Assembly: GCA_965204415.1 (NCBI GenBank) | Contig: CBDBEL010000003.1 | Span: 434,001 to 498,000, forward strand | DNA from: Aldehydirespirator sp965204415 | Lineage (GTDB): Bacteria > Actinomycetota > Acidimicrobiia > Acidimicrobiales > Aldehydirespiratoraceae | DNA: 64,000 bases | Direction of reading: 5' to 3' | Shown here: positions 8,194 through 16,193 of the stretch, in pieces | Layout of the letters: each line of letters opens with the position of its first letter | Numbering within the stretch: position 1 is the stretch's first letter | Made by a program: the position numbers and the translations under genes | Notes under the pieces: model-generated | Seen by the model: only the letters and a program-made list of their open reading frames with translations | What the model was told of the DNA's origin: nothing | Database searches by the model: none

Positions 8194-9756
8194 ATGGTTG
8201 AATGGCAGCCACAACCCAGTGATTATCACAGGGTCTACACGGAACAGAATCCCTGGCATCCGTCGGGCACGGTTCCGACAGCCCTGGCACCCGCCACCGA
8301 GCGGTTCCTGGCACGCGTCCTGTGGAAGCGCCTCGTCAACAACGAGTCCCGAAGGCACCAAGTGATCCTGGGACCCCGCCGCGTCGGCAAGACGACCGTG
8401 CTGTACCAGACCGTGCGACACCTGATCGACAACGGCGTCGCCCCCAGCCGGATCTGGTGGCTCCGCCTCGACCATCCGCTGCTGATGGAAGGCGCCCTCG
8501 GCGACCTCGTGAGGGGAGTTCTTCGCGGCTCAGGCGCCGACGAGCAGGACCCTCTGTTCCTGATGCTCGACGAGATCGTCTACGCCGAGGATTGGGATCT
8601 GTGGCTCAAGACGTTTCACGACGAGCGCTGGCCGGTGCGGATCGCGGCCACCTCCAGCAGCACGACGGCACTTCGAAAGCAACGTCACGAGAGCGGCGTG
8701 GGCCGCTGGGAGGAGCATCACCTGATGCCCTGCCCACTCGACGAGTACCTCGGTCTTGCCGGTATTCCCAACGTTGGCGCGGTCATGCTCCGTGACTCCG
8801 GCACCCAGGACTCCGCTGCCGGCGAGACGTTGGACGACACTCTGGCCGCACTACCCCGCGGCGGGTCACCCTCGGCCTTCGTCGAGACGTACCGAGTGAT
8901 GCTGATGTCGGTCGGCGGCTTCCCCGAACTGCTACTGAGAACGCTCGCCCGAGGGTCCTACTCAGGCGACGGTGGCGGCACCGGTGATCCCTTCGATTTC
9001 CATGATTCCGCCCTTGTCGAGAACCACATCCTCGAATCGCAGCGTGTGCTCCGCAGCGACGCAGTGGAGCGGGCCGTCTACAAGGACATCCCCCAGGCGG
9101 CGGGCGTCGACAACCCGATGATGCTGGAGCGGCTGCTGTACGTGCTCGCCGGCCAGGTGACCGGCCTCCTCTCGCCGACCAGCATCGGCCAGCAACTGGA
9201 CATCAAGCAGCCCACGTTCGACCGGTACCTGTCGTACCTCGAGCAGGCCTACCTGGTATTCACGCTGACGAACTACTCGAGCTCCGAGTCAGCGGTCCAG
9301 CGTCGCGGCCGCAGGCTGTACTTCGTCGACAGCGCAGTCCGCAACGCCGCGCTGCATCGCGGCCTCGCTCCCCTCAATGATCCCGTCGAGCAGGGCACCT
9401 TGCTGGAGAACCTCGTAGCCGCGACGGTCAACGCCCTCGCCGCGCACGCAGGCGTGCGTCTTCACTACTGGCGGGACGGCAATCGCGAGGTCGACCTCAT
9501 CTACGACGATCCCCAGCAGCCGCTCGCCTTCGAGATTGCATCATCGCCGAACCACAGCCTTCGCGGCCTCGAAGCCCTCGTCGAACGCAACTACCGCTTC
9601 CATGGCCATAGCTATCTCGTGGCTCCCCAGGCCGCGGTCATCCACCCCGCAGAGGACAGTAGAGGCATAGGCATGCTCCCCCTCGACACGTTCCTGTTGG
9701 CCGTAGGCGCACAAGGCCACCAGGCCATGCTCGCCCGCCTCGGCGTGTCCGGCTGA
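8194..9756 (+). CDS. AAA_14/DUF4143 family ATPase
   Basis: GTG (8191) and ATG (8194) are adjacent starts after an AGAGG site; either gives about 520 residues. The N-terminal P-loop ATPase has Walker A GPRRVGKTT and Walker B LFLMLDEI. The second half has the DUF4143 layout: the winged-helix TSIGQQLDIKQPTFDRYLSYLEQAYLVF, then YFVDSAVRNAAL and a nuclease-like YWRDGNREVDLIYDD...AFEIA segment with spaced Asp, Glu and hydrophobics. Proteins of this family are common in accessory regions and are suspected to act in toxin or defence systems; no activity is established here. It lies beside the Fic gene and has its own AT-rich promoter, consistent with an acquired unit. Confidence 0.85.
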   Translation: MVEWQPQPSDYHRVYTEQNPWHPSGTVPTALAPATERFLARVLWKRLVNNESRRHQVILGPRRVGKTTVLYQTVRHLIDNGVAPSRIWWLRLDHPLLMEGALGDLVRGVLRGSGADEQDPLFLMLDEIVYAEDWDLWLKTFHDERWPVRIAATSSSTTALRKQRHESGVGRWEEHHLMPCPLDEYLGLAGIPNVGAVMLRDSGTQDSAAGETLDDTLAALPRGGSPSAFVETYRVMLMSVGGFPELLLRTLARGSYSGDGGGTGDPFDFHDSALVENHILESQRVLRSDAVERAVYKDIPQAAGVDNPMMLERLLYVLAGQVTGLLSPTSIGQQLDIKQPTFDRYLSYLEQAYLVFTLTNYSSSESAVQRRGRRLYFVDSAVRNAALHRGLAPLNDPVEQGTLLENLVAATVNALAAHAGVRLHYWRDGNREVDLIYDDPQQPLAFEIASSPNHSLRGLEALVERNYRFHGHSYLVAPQAAVIHPAEDSRGIGMLPLDTFLLAVGAQGHQAMLARLGVSG

Positions 9757-9855
9757 GTCGGCGGCACCCCCGATGACCACGTCCCGCGGCGATACAACGT
9801 CCTAGCCGCGCTTCTGCGGTGACACACTCGGCCTCAGTTGTGTGGGCGCGATTGC

Positions 9856-11049
9856 TCAGATTCCGGTGGGTTGGATGCCTGGCAGCCGTTGCTGCGCGAC
9901 CGTCACGTAGGGATCGTCCTGCGACCGTGGAGGACGGCCGGAGCGCACCGCGCTCCAGAGTTCGCGCAGTTCTCGAGAGCCGTGGTATGTGCGGCCCCGT
10001 CCCGCGCCGGTCGCGTCGAGCACACCGGCGTCGACCAGGGCTTTGAGGTCTCGGCTGGCGGTGAGGTCAGAGATCGGATCACCGTCGGTGATCTCGACGA
10101 GCCGGATGTAGATCGAACGGCGAATTCTACGGCCCCGAGCGGCATCGGCGAGCGCACCAATGGCCCGCGCCGGCAGCTTCCGCCGGTCGACGAGCTGGGA
10201 GAGGCCGTCATACAGCGACTCGGTCTCGTGGACGCGCCGCTGCAGTGTCCACGCTTGGCGGTAGTGGGCGCGCAGCATGAAGCGAATCCAAGGCCGCGCT
10301 GAGTTCCGCGGCTGCCAACTGCCCTGGCCCACCTCGCTGAGCACCTCGTAGTAGTCGGCGGTGTTGCGCCCCAGGTACTCCTCGACAGACGAGAACACCG
10401 GCGAGACGATGCCCTCGGCCGACAGCACCATGGTCTGCAGTGCTCGGGCCATGCGCCCATTGCCGTCGCGAAACGGGTGGATCATCGTCAAGTTGAGGTG
10501 GGCCATGGCGGCGCGGAACATGACCGGCGCAGAGCCGCCTTCCTCCAGTGATTCGACGAGCGCGCCCATCAGTTCGTCGACGGCTTCTGCGCCGGGCGCC
10601 TCGTAGACGCGGGTTCCGGTCTCGTCCTCGACCCAGACATCGCCGGTGCGGTAGTGGCCGGGCCGGACTCGCAGCTCATGCTTGGTCATCATGAAATGGA
10701 GCGACTTGAGCAGCGACTCGTCCACCTCGACACCGTCTTCAGCGAACGAGAGCACGTAGGTCATGGCGTCGCGGTAGCCGGTGAGCGCCAAGCGCGTCTG
10801 TTCGGCGGTGTCGAGCGGTTCCTCGTCCTCGATGGTGTCGAGCACGTCGTCGAGCGAGGCCCGGTACCCCTCGATCCAATTGGAGCCCCGCACCGCGCGA
10901 GCGAAGCTCATGCGCCGCAGGTGACCGGCCCACCGGCGCGGCCGGTCCACGATGTAGCGCGAGAGCTCGCGGCGGAGCCGCTCGATCTCCCCGATGACCA
11001 TCAAGTCGGTATCGTCCGGCTCGGGCGTGACGAAGATGGCGGCGCACAT
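9856..11049 (-). CDS. Fic-domain protein (putative AMP-transferase) with inhibitory motif and winged helix
   Basis: The 397-residue product carries the Fic core HPFRDGNGRMAR with catalytic H191. An N-terminal SNWIEG matches the (S/T)xxxE(G/N) auto-inhibitory motif, placing it among class II, self-restrained Fic proteins. The family usually transfers AMP from ATP to a hydroxyl of a target protein. A C-terminal winged-helix-like region (DLTASRDLKALVDAGVL) suggests nucleic-acid binding or dimerisation. No strong ribosome site precedes the ATG at 11049, but the upstream DNA is very AT-rich (about 11055-11095). It converges with the ATPase gene, stops being 99 bases apart. The target is unknown. 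Confidence 0.9.
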   Translation of the reverse strand: MCAAIFVTPEPDDTDLMVIGEIERLRRELSRYIVDRPRRWAGHLRRMSFARAVRGSNWIEGYRASLDDVLDTIEDEEPLDTAEQTRLALTGYRDAMTYVLSFAEDGVEVDESLLKSLHFMMTKHELRVRPGHYRTGDVWVEDETGTRVYEAPGAEAVDELMGALVESLEEGGSAPVMFRAAMAHLNLTMIHPFRDGNGRMARALQTMVLSAEGIVSPVFSSVEEYLGRNTADYYEVLSEVGQGSWQPRNSARPWIRFMLRAHYRQAWTLQRRVHETESLYDGLSQLVDRRKLPARAIGALADAARGRRIRRSIYIRLVEITDGDPISDLTASRDLKALVDAGVLDATGAGRGRTYHGSRELRELWSAVRSGRPPRSQDDPYVTVAQQRLPGIQPTGI

Positions 11050-11130
11050 AGCGTCTAACTTATCAAACTATGATGCTATATAGATATCAATTGATCACGA
11101 CCGTCAGCGATCAGCGGAAGGGTCCGCGGC

Positions 11131-11247
11131 TCAGATCAGCTGGATGGGTCCGGGGTACCGTCCTACCCGCCGGTCAGAGCGGTCGATCTCGGCCGCTTGC
11201 TCCTCAAGCCTTTTCGCGACATCGTCGTTGAGATCCTCTATGTTCAT
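11131..11247 (-). CDS. Tiny antitoxin-like ORF (38 aa)
   Basis: An ATG at 11247 with an AGGTGG ribosome site 4-5 bases upstream opens a 38-codon frame ending at TGA 11131-11133. The start MNIEDLNDDVAKRLEEQAAE resembles the opening of FitA- or ribbon-helix-helix-type antitoxins, which normally run on to 70-80 residues. Here the product becomes basic and stops early, so it may be a remnant or a minimal antitoxin. It lies 81 bases upstream of the Fic gene on the same strand. The resemblance is by eye and weak. Confidence 0.35.
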   Translation of the reverse strand: MNIEDLNDDVAKRLEEQAAEIDRSDRRVGRYPGPIQLI

Positions 11248-11616
11248 GTCCACCTCACTGTCATGCCAAACTGGGGTAAGCCTATTTGATTTAGCGCTGT
11301 CACCTGATATCTAGTGTAGTTGCGATGGACAAGTCTCATGCAGCTACCTGCTGAACCGCGGGCCGTGAATGTGAGGATCCAATGGAGGGCATGACCAACA
11401 GCAAGACGCTGGCGGATGTGGCCGCCGGCATGACACCCGGTGCGGGCGAGATTGACCTCGAGCTGCCCGAACGAAGCTGCTTGGCGCGGCCCGCAATCCT
11501 CGACCGGTGCGCAAACGCGACGACAGCGTCGGAGGCGGGCAGCGATTCGAGAGCTACAGATGTTTAGGCCGTAGGACTCGTAGTAGAGATGTCGACGGTG
11601 GCTATCAGGCTGTTGA
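11248..11616. other. Intergenic stretch without a convincing gene
   Basis: The stretch holds an AT-rich part (about 11275-11330) that could serve as promoter for the small minus-strand ORF. A 61-codon plus-strand frame at 11382-11567 begins MEGMTNSKTLADVAAG and has a GTGAGG site, but nothing in it is recognisable and its end is low in structure, so it is not called as a gene. The region sits between the Fic unit and the aminotransferase remnant and looks like decayed junction DNA. Confidence 0.4.
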
Positions 11617-11757
11617 GCAGCAGGCGCAGCGTCGCGGGGTAGCGATCCCGTGATCCAGTTCTCGCCGCCGCTGGTAGCCGGGCCGGAGCAATTCGACGAG
11701 ATTGTCGACGCGCTGCGTGTCGCGTTGGTCGATGCCATGGGAGAATTCGGGGCATGA
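11617..11757 (+). pseudogene. C-terminal remnant of a class III aminotransferase
   Basis: After an in-frame stop at 11614, the frame reads GSDPVIQFSPPLVAG followed by PEQFDEIVDALRVALVDAM and ends at TGA 11755-11757. This is the typical last 40 residues of class III aminotransferases (D-P-V-I-Q-x-S-P-P-L...F-D-E-I). No upstream body of the gene exists here; the DNA before it encodes Fic-side sequence. The stop overlaps the ATG of the carbamoylase (ATGA), so the remnant keeps a once-coupled operon junction. Inference: a deletion or insertion removed the 5' part. Confidence 0.65.
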
Positions 11758-12989
11758 CTGACGTGCATACGGACCCGGGGCGGCTGTGGTCGCGGTTGAT
11801 GGACATGGCCGAGGTGGGAGCCACCCCCGCGGGCGGCTCGAACCGGCAGGCGCTGTCCGACGACGACAAGGCGGGGCGGGACCTGTTCGTGTCCTGGGTC
11901 GAGCAGGCGGGCTGCTCGATCGAGTTGGACGGCGTGGGCAACCTGTTCGCCCGCCGGCCGGGCGCCGATCCCGACGCCCTGCCGGTGGTGCTCGGCAGCC
12001 ACCTCGACACCCAGCCCACCGGCGGACGATTCGACGGCGTGTACGGCGTGCTGGGCGGCCTCGAAGTCGTCGAGTCGCTCAACGACCACGCGGTCGAGAC
12101 CCGAGCCCCGGTGGAGGTGGCGGTGTGGACCAACGAGGAGGGGTCGCGGTTCCCGGTGTCGATGATGGGCTCCGCGGTGTGGGCCGGCGTGCTCCCGCTG
12201 GACGAGATTCGGGCCGTCACCGACCGCTCGGGAATCACGGTGGGCAACGAGCTCGACCGGCTGGGCTGGTCCGGCGCCGCGGCGTTCGGCAAGCCGCTGG
12301 GCGCCTACCTGGAGCTGCACATCGAGCAGGGGCCGATCCTCGAGGCCAGCGGCTCGTCGATCGGGGTGGTCACCGGCGTGCAGGGGATCCGCTGGTTCAG
12401 GGTGACCATCGAGGGATTCCCGGCCCATGCCGGCACCACGCCCATGGACCGCCGCCACGACCCCGCACGATCACTGGCCGACGCCCTGAGCGGGATCTAC
12501 GACATGGCGGCCGCCCACGCCCCGCAGGTGCGCCTCACCCCGGCGATGTTCGCCTCCGAGCCGGTGTCGTCCAACACGGTCCCGGCCCATATCACCTTCA
12601 CCATCGACATGCGCCACCCCGACGCGGCCGTGCTGGAGAGCCTGGACCAGTCCCTTCGCAGCCTGGTGGCCGAGGCCGCCGACGCCCACGGCTGCGGGCA
12701 GCACCTGGAGGTCATCAACGACTGCGCTCCGGTCGTGTTCGACCCGAGGTGTGTCGACGCGGTGGAAGCAGCCGCTCAGCGCTGCGGCTTCGCCCACGAG
12801 CGCATCGGCTCCGGCGCGGGCCACGACGCCTGCCACGTGGCCCTCAGAGCACCCGCGGGGATGATCTTCGTGCCCTGCGAGGACGGCCTGTCGCACAACG
12901 AGGCCGAATCGATCGAGCCCGACGCGGCCGGCCGGGGCGCCGAGGTCCTGCTCCACGCCGCCCTGGACCTGGCCGGCACGTCGTCCTGA
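11754..12989 (+). CDS. M20-family amidohydrolase: N-carbamoyl-L-amino-acid hydrolase / allantoate amidohydrolase type
   Basis: The 411-residue length fits the Zn-dependent hydantoinase/carbamoylase group. Metal-site motifs are GSHLDTQPTGG (H83), the following FDGVYGVLG aspartate, NEEGSRF, HIEQGPILE and a C-terminal SGAGHDACHVA histidine, with the lid domain between (RWFRVTIEGFPAHAGTTPM). Members cleave N-carbamoyl amino acids, beta-ureidopropionate or allantoate, releasing ammonia and CO2. The gene starts inside the stop of an aminotransferase remnant and precedes the BMP-type importer, so it fits turnover of ureido or purine-derived nitrogen. Which ureido substrate it uses cannot be decided from sequence alone. 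Confidence 0.88.
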   Translation: MTDVHTDPGRLWSRLMDMAEVGATPAGGSNRQALSDDDKAGRDLFVSWVEQAGCSIELDGVGNLFARRPGADPDALPVVLGSHLDTQPTGGRFDGVYGVLGGLEVVESLNDHAVETRAPVEVAVWTNEEGSRFPVSMMGSAVWAGVLPLDEIRAVTDRSGITVGNELDRLGWSGAAAFGKPLGAYLELHIEQGPILEASGSSIGVVTGVQGIRWFRVTIEGFPAHAGTTPMDRRHDPARSLADALSGIYDMAAAHAPQVRLTPAMFASEPVSSNTVPAHITFTIDMRHPDAAVLESLDQSLRSLVAEAADAHGCGQHLEVINDCAPVVFDPRCVDAVEAAAQRCGFAHERIGSGAGHDACHVALRAPAGMIFVPCEDGLSHNEAESIEPDAAGRGAEVLLHAALDLAGTSS

Positions 12990-13002
12990 GGCCCTGTCCA
13001 CA

Positions 13003-13048
13003 TTCTGTGTGCGGTTTCCTCCCTGGAGACGCTTTTCTGCACACAGAA
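13003..13048. repeat. Inverted repeat after the carbamoylase gene
   Basis: ttctgtgtgc (13003-13012) and gcacacagaa (13039-13048) are perfect 10-base arms around a 26-base interior. It begins 14 bases after the carbamoylase stop. It lacks a T-run, so it may be a terminator that does not need one, or an operator for the transporter operon beginning at 13186. Confidence 0.5.
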
Positions 13049-13086
13049 AGTCGGTCCGGCACGGGAGCTCTCGGGCACGCGGATTT

Positions 13087-13116
13087 CTCGCACTGTAAGA
13101 TGCTGGCTCGCACTGT
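13087..13116 (+). promoter_or_regulatory. Two direct repeats spaced by two helical turns upstream of the importer operon
   Basis: ctcgcactgt occurs at 13087-13096 and again at 13107-13116, exactly 20 bases apart, so both copies face the same side of the helix. They lie 70-100 bases before the ATG of the binding lipoprotein, a normal position for an activator site. No regulator gene is nearby, so the role is speculative. Confidence 0.3.
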
Positions 13117-13185
13117 GAATGCCGGGGGGCTTCAGCGGAACGGCCGGGGAAGCACGGCAAGTCACCGACGACGGGGGAACAGAAC

Positions 13186-14619
13186 ATGACGACCGGACAT
13201 GGCGGCCAGATCCATCTCACGACGGCCCGCAAGCCCGCACGCCTACGGCGGCTGGTTGCCGTCCTGCTCGCCTTGAGCGTGGTTGCCGCCGCGTGCGGCG
13301 ACGACGAGGCCGCTCCGGACACCCGCGCGGCAGATGCCGCCGCTCTGGAACAGGCCCAAGCCGAAGCCGCCGCGGCTGAGGCTGAAGCCGCGGATGCTGC
13401 CGCCGAAGCCGAGGCAGCCGCCGCCAAGGCTGCCGAGGCTGAGGCGGCTCTCGAGGCGGCAATGGCTGAGGCCGAGGGCGCCATCGACCCGGACGTCGTC
13501 ACCGAGCTCGAGGCGCAACTGGAGGCGGCCCAGGCTGACGCGGCCGCCGCCAGGGAACAGGCCGACGCCGCCGCCGCCGCGGCTGAGGAGGCGGCCGCCG
13601 CGGCACCCGAACCCGAGCCAGAGCCGGAACCCGAACCCGTGAATGAGCTGGTCGCGCTCTTCGACGCCAACGGCGATGGCGAGGTGCGGATCGGGATCGC
13701 CGCCCAGGGACCCCGCGACGACGGCGGCTACTACGAGGCCGTGATCGCCCAGGCCGAGGAGCTCTCCGAGTTGCACGGCTTCGGCGATCCGATCATCGTC
13801 GACAACATCACCTTCGAGGAGGCCGCGGTCGAGCTGGACAATCTGGCCAACCAGCCGGTCGACATCATCCTGGTCGGCGCGAGCGGCATCGGCGCCAGCC
13901 TCGGCGAGATCTCCGAGAAGTACTCCGACATCTACTGGTACTGCAACTGCGGCGCAGGCCTCCCGCCGTCGGACTTCTTCTCCCAGACCCAGTACGACAA
14001 TTCCGACATCGCCTACACCGGCGGCGTCGCCATGGGACTGCTCCTGCAGGAGCGCGGCGGCGACTCCATGGCCATGATCGGCTGCTGTGACCTCGGCTTC
14101 GAGAAGGAGGTCTTCCTGGCGTTCGAGCTCGGGCTCAAGTCGGTCGATCCGGACTTCTCGATGTCGTACACGCCCACCGGGGACTTCCCGTTCGATTTCA
14201 ACAACACCGCCAACGCGACCATCGCCTTCGACGCCGCGGTCGCCGCCGGCGCCGACGCCATCAATCCGTACCTCGGTGGGGCGTTGGAGCCGATCGCCCG
14301 GCTCGGCCTCGATGCGGGCCTGATCGTGACCCATCCCGGTTCGTCGACTGCCTGCGGCGACGAGATCCCCTACCACATGACCCAGCGCAACGACGGCGGC
14401 GACTTCATCAGGATCGTCTTCCCCGACATCGTCGCGGGGAACTTCCCCGAGGGGACGATCAGGGTGTTCACCGCGGCCACCGATCCCGATGTCGTCGGCG
14501 GGGAGATCTGCGGCCGGGAGCGGCCGCCTGAACTCCAGGCCGCCTACGACCTCGTGGCGTCGGGAGAGCTGAACGACGAGTTCGGGGCCATCAAGGCGCA
14601 GGCGTACGCCAGCGGATGA
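13186..14619 (+). CDS. BMP-family ABC transporter substrate-binding lipoprotein with coiled-coil stalk
   Basis: A GGGGGAA site precedes the ATG. Residues about 20-37 form a hydrophobic signal with lipobox VAAAC, so the mature protein would be anchored by a lipidated cysteine. Residues about 45-135 are an Ala/Glu-rich coiled coil, unusual for this family, followed by a repeated Pro-Glu linker and an EF-hand-like loop DANGDGEVRIG. The rest is the periplasmic-binding fold of Med/PnrA-like basic membrane proteins (IGIAAQGPRDDGGYYEAV, DIILVGASGIG, a late GGEICGRERPPELQAAYD). BMP proteins typically bind nucleosides or related heterocycles. The ATG of the ATPase gene overlaps its stop. Confidence 0.88.
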   Translation: MTTGHGGQIHLTTARKPARLRRLVAVLLALSVVAAACGDDEAAPDTRAADAAALEQAQAEAAAAEAEAADAAAEAEAAAAKAAEAEAALEAAMAEAEGAIDPDVVTELEAQLEAAQADAAAAREQADAAAAAAEEAAAAAPEPEPEPEPEPVNELVALFDANGDGEVRIGIAAQGPRDDGGYYEAVIAQAEELSELHGFGDPIIVDNITFEEAAVELDNLANQPVDIILVGASGIGASLGEISEKYSDIYWYCNCGAGLPPSDFFSQTQYDNSDIAYTGGVAMGLLLQERGGDSMAMIGCCDLGFEKEVFLAFELGLKSVDPDFSMSYTPTGDFPFDFNNTANATIAFDAAVAAGADAINPYLGGALEPIARLGLDAGLIVTHPGSSTACGDEIPYHMTQRNDGGDFIRIVFPDIVAGNFPEGTIRVFTAATDPDVVGGEICGRERPPELQAAYDLVASGELNDEFGAIKAQAYASG

Positions 14620-16193
14620 TCGGTGGCGGGTCCAGCGACGAACTCCAGGCGGAACCGCCAGCCGTCCAGCTTCAACAACTGACCAAGCGTTTCGGCGCGG
14701 TCGTGGCCTGCGACCGCGTCGACCTCGAGCTGCACCGGGGTCGCATCCACGGCGTCCTCGGCGAGAACGGCGCGGGCAAGTCGACCCTGATGAAGATGAT
14801 GATCGGGCTCGTCCTGCCCGACCACGGCAGCATCTCCATCGACGGCCGGCCCACGCGGATCACCAGCCCCCTCGACGCGGCGTCGCACGGCATCGCCATG
14901 GTGCACCAGCACCTGAGCCTCGTCGACGACTTGACCGTCTGGGAGAACGTCGCCCTCGGAGACGTGCGCTTCAACCGGGCCCGAACCCACGCTCGGATAG
15001 CAGAGATCGCGGAGCAGTACGGACTCAGGATCGACCCCATGGCGAGGGTGGGCGAGCTGCCGGCCGGGCTGCGCCAGCGGGTCGAGCTCATCAAGTGCCT
15101 GCGCCGCGACCCCAGCATCCTGATCTTCGACGAGCCGACCTCGGTGCTCACCCCCGAGGAGTCGGTGCAGCTCTTCGAGTCGCTGCGCCGGGTCGTAACC
15201 GACGAGCACCGTGCGGTAGCGCTGGTCAGCCACAAGCTCGACGAGATCCTCCACGCCACCGACGACGTCACCATCATGCGCCAGGGCGCGGTCGTCGCCC
15301 GGATGCGGACCGCCGATGCCGACGCGGCGACGCTGGCCCGGGCGATGCTGGGACGGCCGGTGTCGCTGCGATCCGAGCGGGCCGCACTCGGCGTGATCGA
15401 CACTTCAATCGAGGGGACGGAGATCCCCGCCGGAGCCTCCGACGAGCTCGAACCGGTGCTGGAGATCACCAACGCCAGCGTCCGGGGCCGCGACGGCCGC
15501 AAGATGCTCGACTCGCTGAACCTGGTGGTGCGCCCGGGCGAGATCGTCGGCGTGGCCGGGGTCGAGGGCAACGGTCAGGACGAGCTCGTCGAGGTGTTGT
15601 CGAGCCTGCTGCGACTCGACGAGGGCGCGGTGCGGGTGGCGGGAGCCGAGGTCCGCACCGGGCAGGCCGGCGCGATGGCCGAGGCCGGCGTGGCGGTTAT
15701 CCCTGCGGACAGGCACGACTCGGGGATCGTGCTCGACTTGACCGTTGCCGAGAACCTCGTGCTGATCGATCCCGCCGATGTCGCCACCGCAGGGGTGCTC
15801 AACCGGTCCAGAGTCAAACAGAGGGCCGATCAGCTCATCGGCGAGTTCGAGATCCAGTGCTGGGGTTCCGACGCCCCCATGTGGTCGCTGTCGGGCGGCA
15901 ACCAGCAGCGAGTCGTCCTGGGCCGTGAGCTGTCGCACAACCCGGCCGTGCTCGTCGCCGCGCAGCCGACGCGAGGGCTCGACGTAGGCGCGATCGAGTA
16001 CATGACGGCCCGCTTGGCCAAGACGGCCGAGGACGGTGTCGGGGTGCTGTTGATCTCCAGCGAGCTCGAGGAGATCCTGGATCTCGCCAACCGGATCGTG
16101 GTGATGTCGCGGGGTTCGTCGATCGGCGAGATGGCACGCACCGACGTCGACGCCGAACGCCTCGGCCTGCTCCTTGGCGGTCACGCCGCGTGA
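14616..16193 (+). CDS. ABC transporter ATP-binding protein, tandem-domain (BMP/sugar importer type)
   Basis: The 525-residue protein has two ATPase modules. The first has Walker A GENGAGKST, a weak signature (LPAGLRQRVEL) and Walker B ILIFDEPTS. The second has a degenerate Walker A (GVEGNGQDE, no GKS/T), a good LSGGNQQRVVLGREL signature and VLVAAQPTRGLDVGA in place of a Walker B glutamate. This asymmetric pattern is normal for RbsA-like and nucleoside-importer ATPases. It overlaps the upstream lipoprotein gene by ATGA and the first permease by GTGA, showing tight translational coupling. It energises uptake of the ligand bound by the 13186 lipoprotein. Confidence 0.92.
   Translation: MIGGGSSDELQAEPPAVQLQQLTKRFGAVVACDRVDLELHRGRIHGVLGENGAGKSTLMKMMIGLVLPDHGSISIDGRPTRITSPLDAASHGIAMVHQHLSLVDDLTVWENVALGDVRFNRARTHARIAEIAEQYGLRIDPMARVGELPAGLRQRVELIKCLRRDPSILIFDEPTSVLTPEESVQLFESLRRVVTDEHRAVALVSHKLDEILHATDDVTIMRQGAVVARMRTADADAATLARAMLGRPVSLRSERAALGVIDTSIEGTEIPAGASDELEPVLEITNASVRGRDGRKMLDSLNLVVRPGEIVGVAGVEGNGQDELVEVLSSLLRLDEGAVRVAGAEVRTGQAGAMAEAGVAVIPADRHDSGIVLDLTVAENLVLIDPADVATAGVLNRSRVKQRADQLIGEFEIQCWGSDAPMWSLSGGNQQRVVLGRELSHNPAVLVAAQPTRGLDVGAIEYMTARLAKTAEDGVGVLLISSELEEILDLANRIVVMSRGSSIGEMARTDVDAERLGLLLGGHAA

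Noticed and set aside
11382..11567. 61-codon ORF in the gap before the carbamoylase
   Set aside because: It has a possible ribosome site but no recognisable sequence, and overlaps what appears to be decayed junction DNA.
13283..13642. Proline/arginine-rich ORF inside the binding-lipoprotein gene
   Set aside because: It is the alternative frame of the Ala/Glu coiled-coil repeat; the lipobox and BMP domain support the annotated frame.
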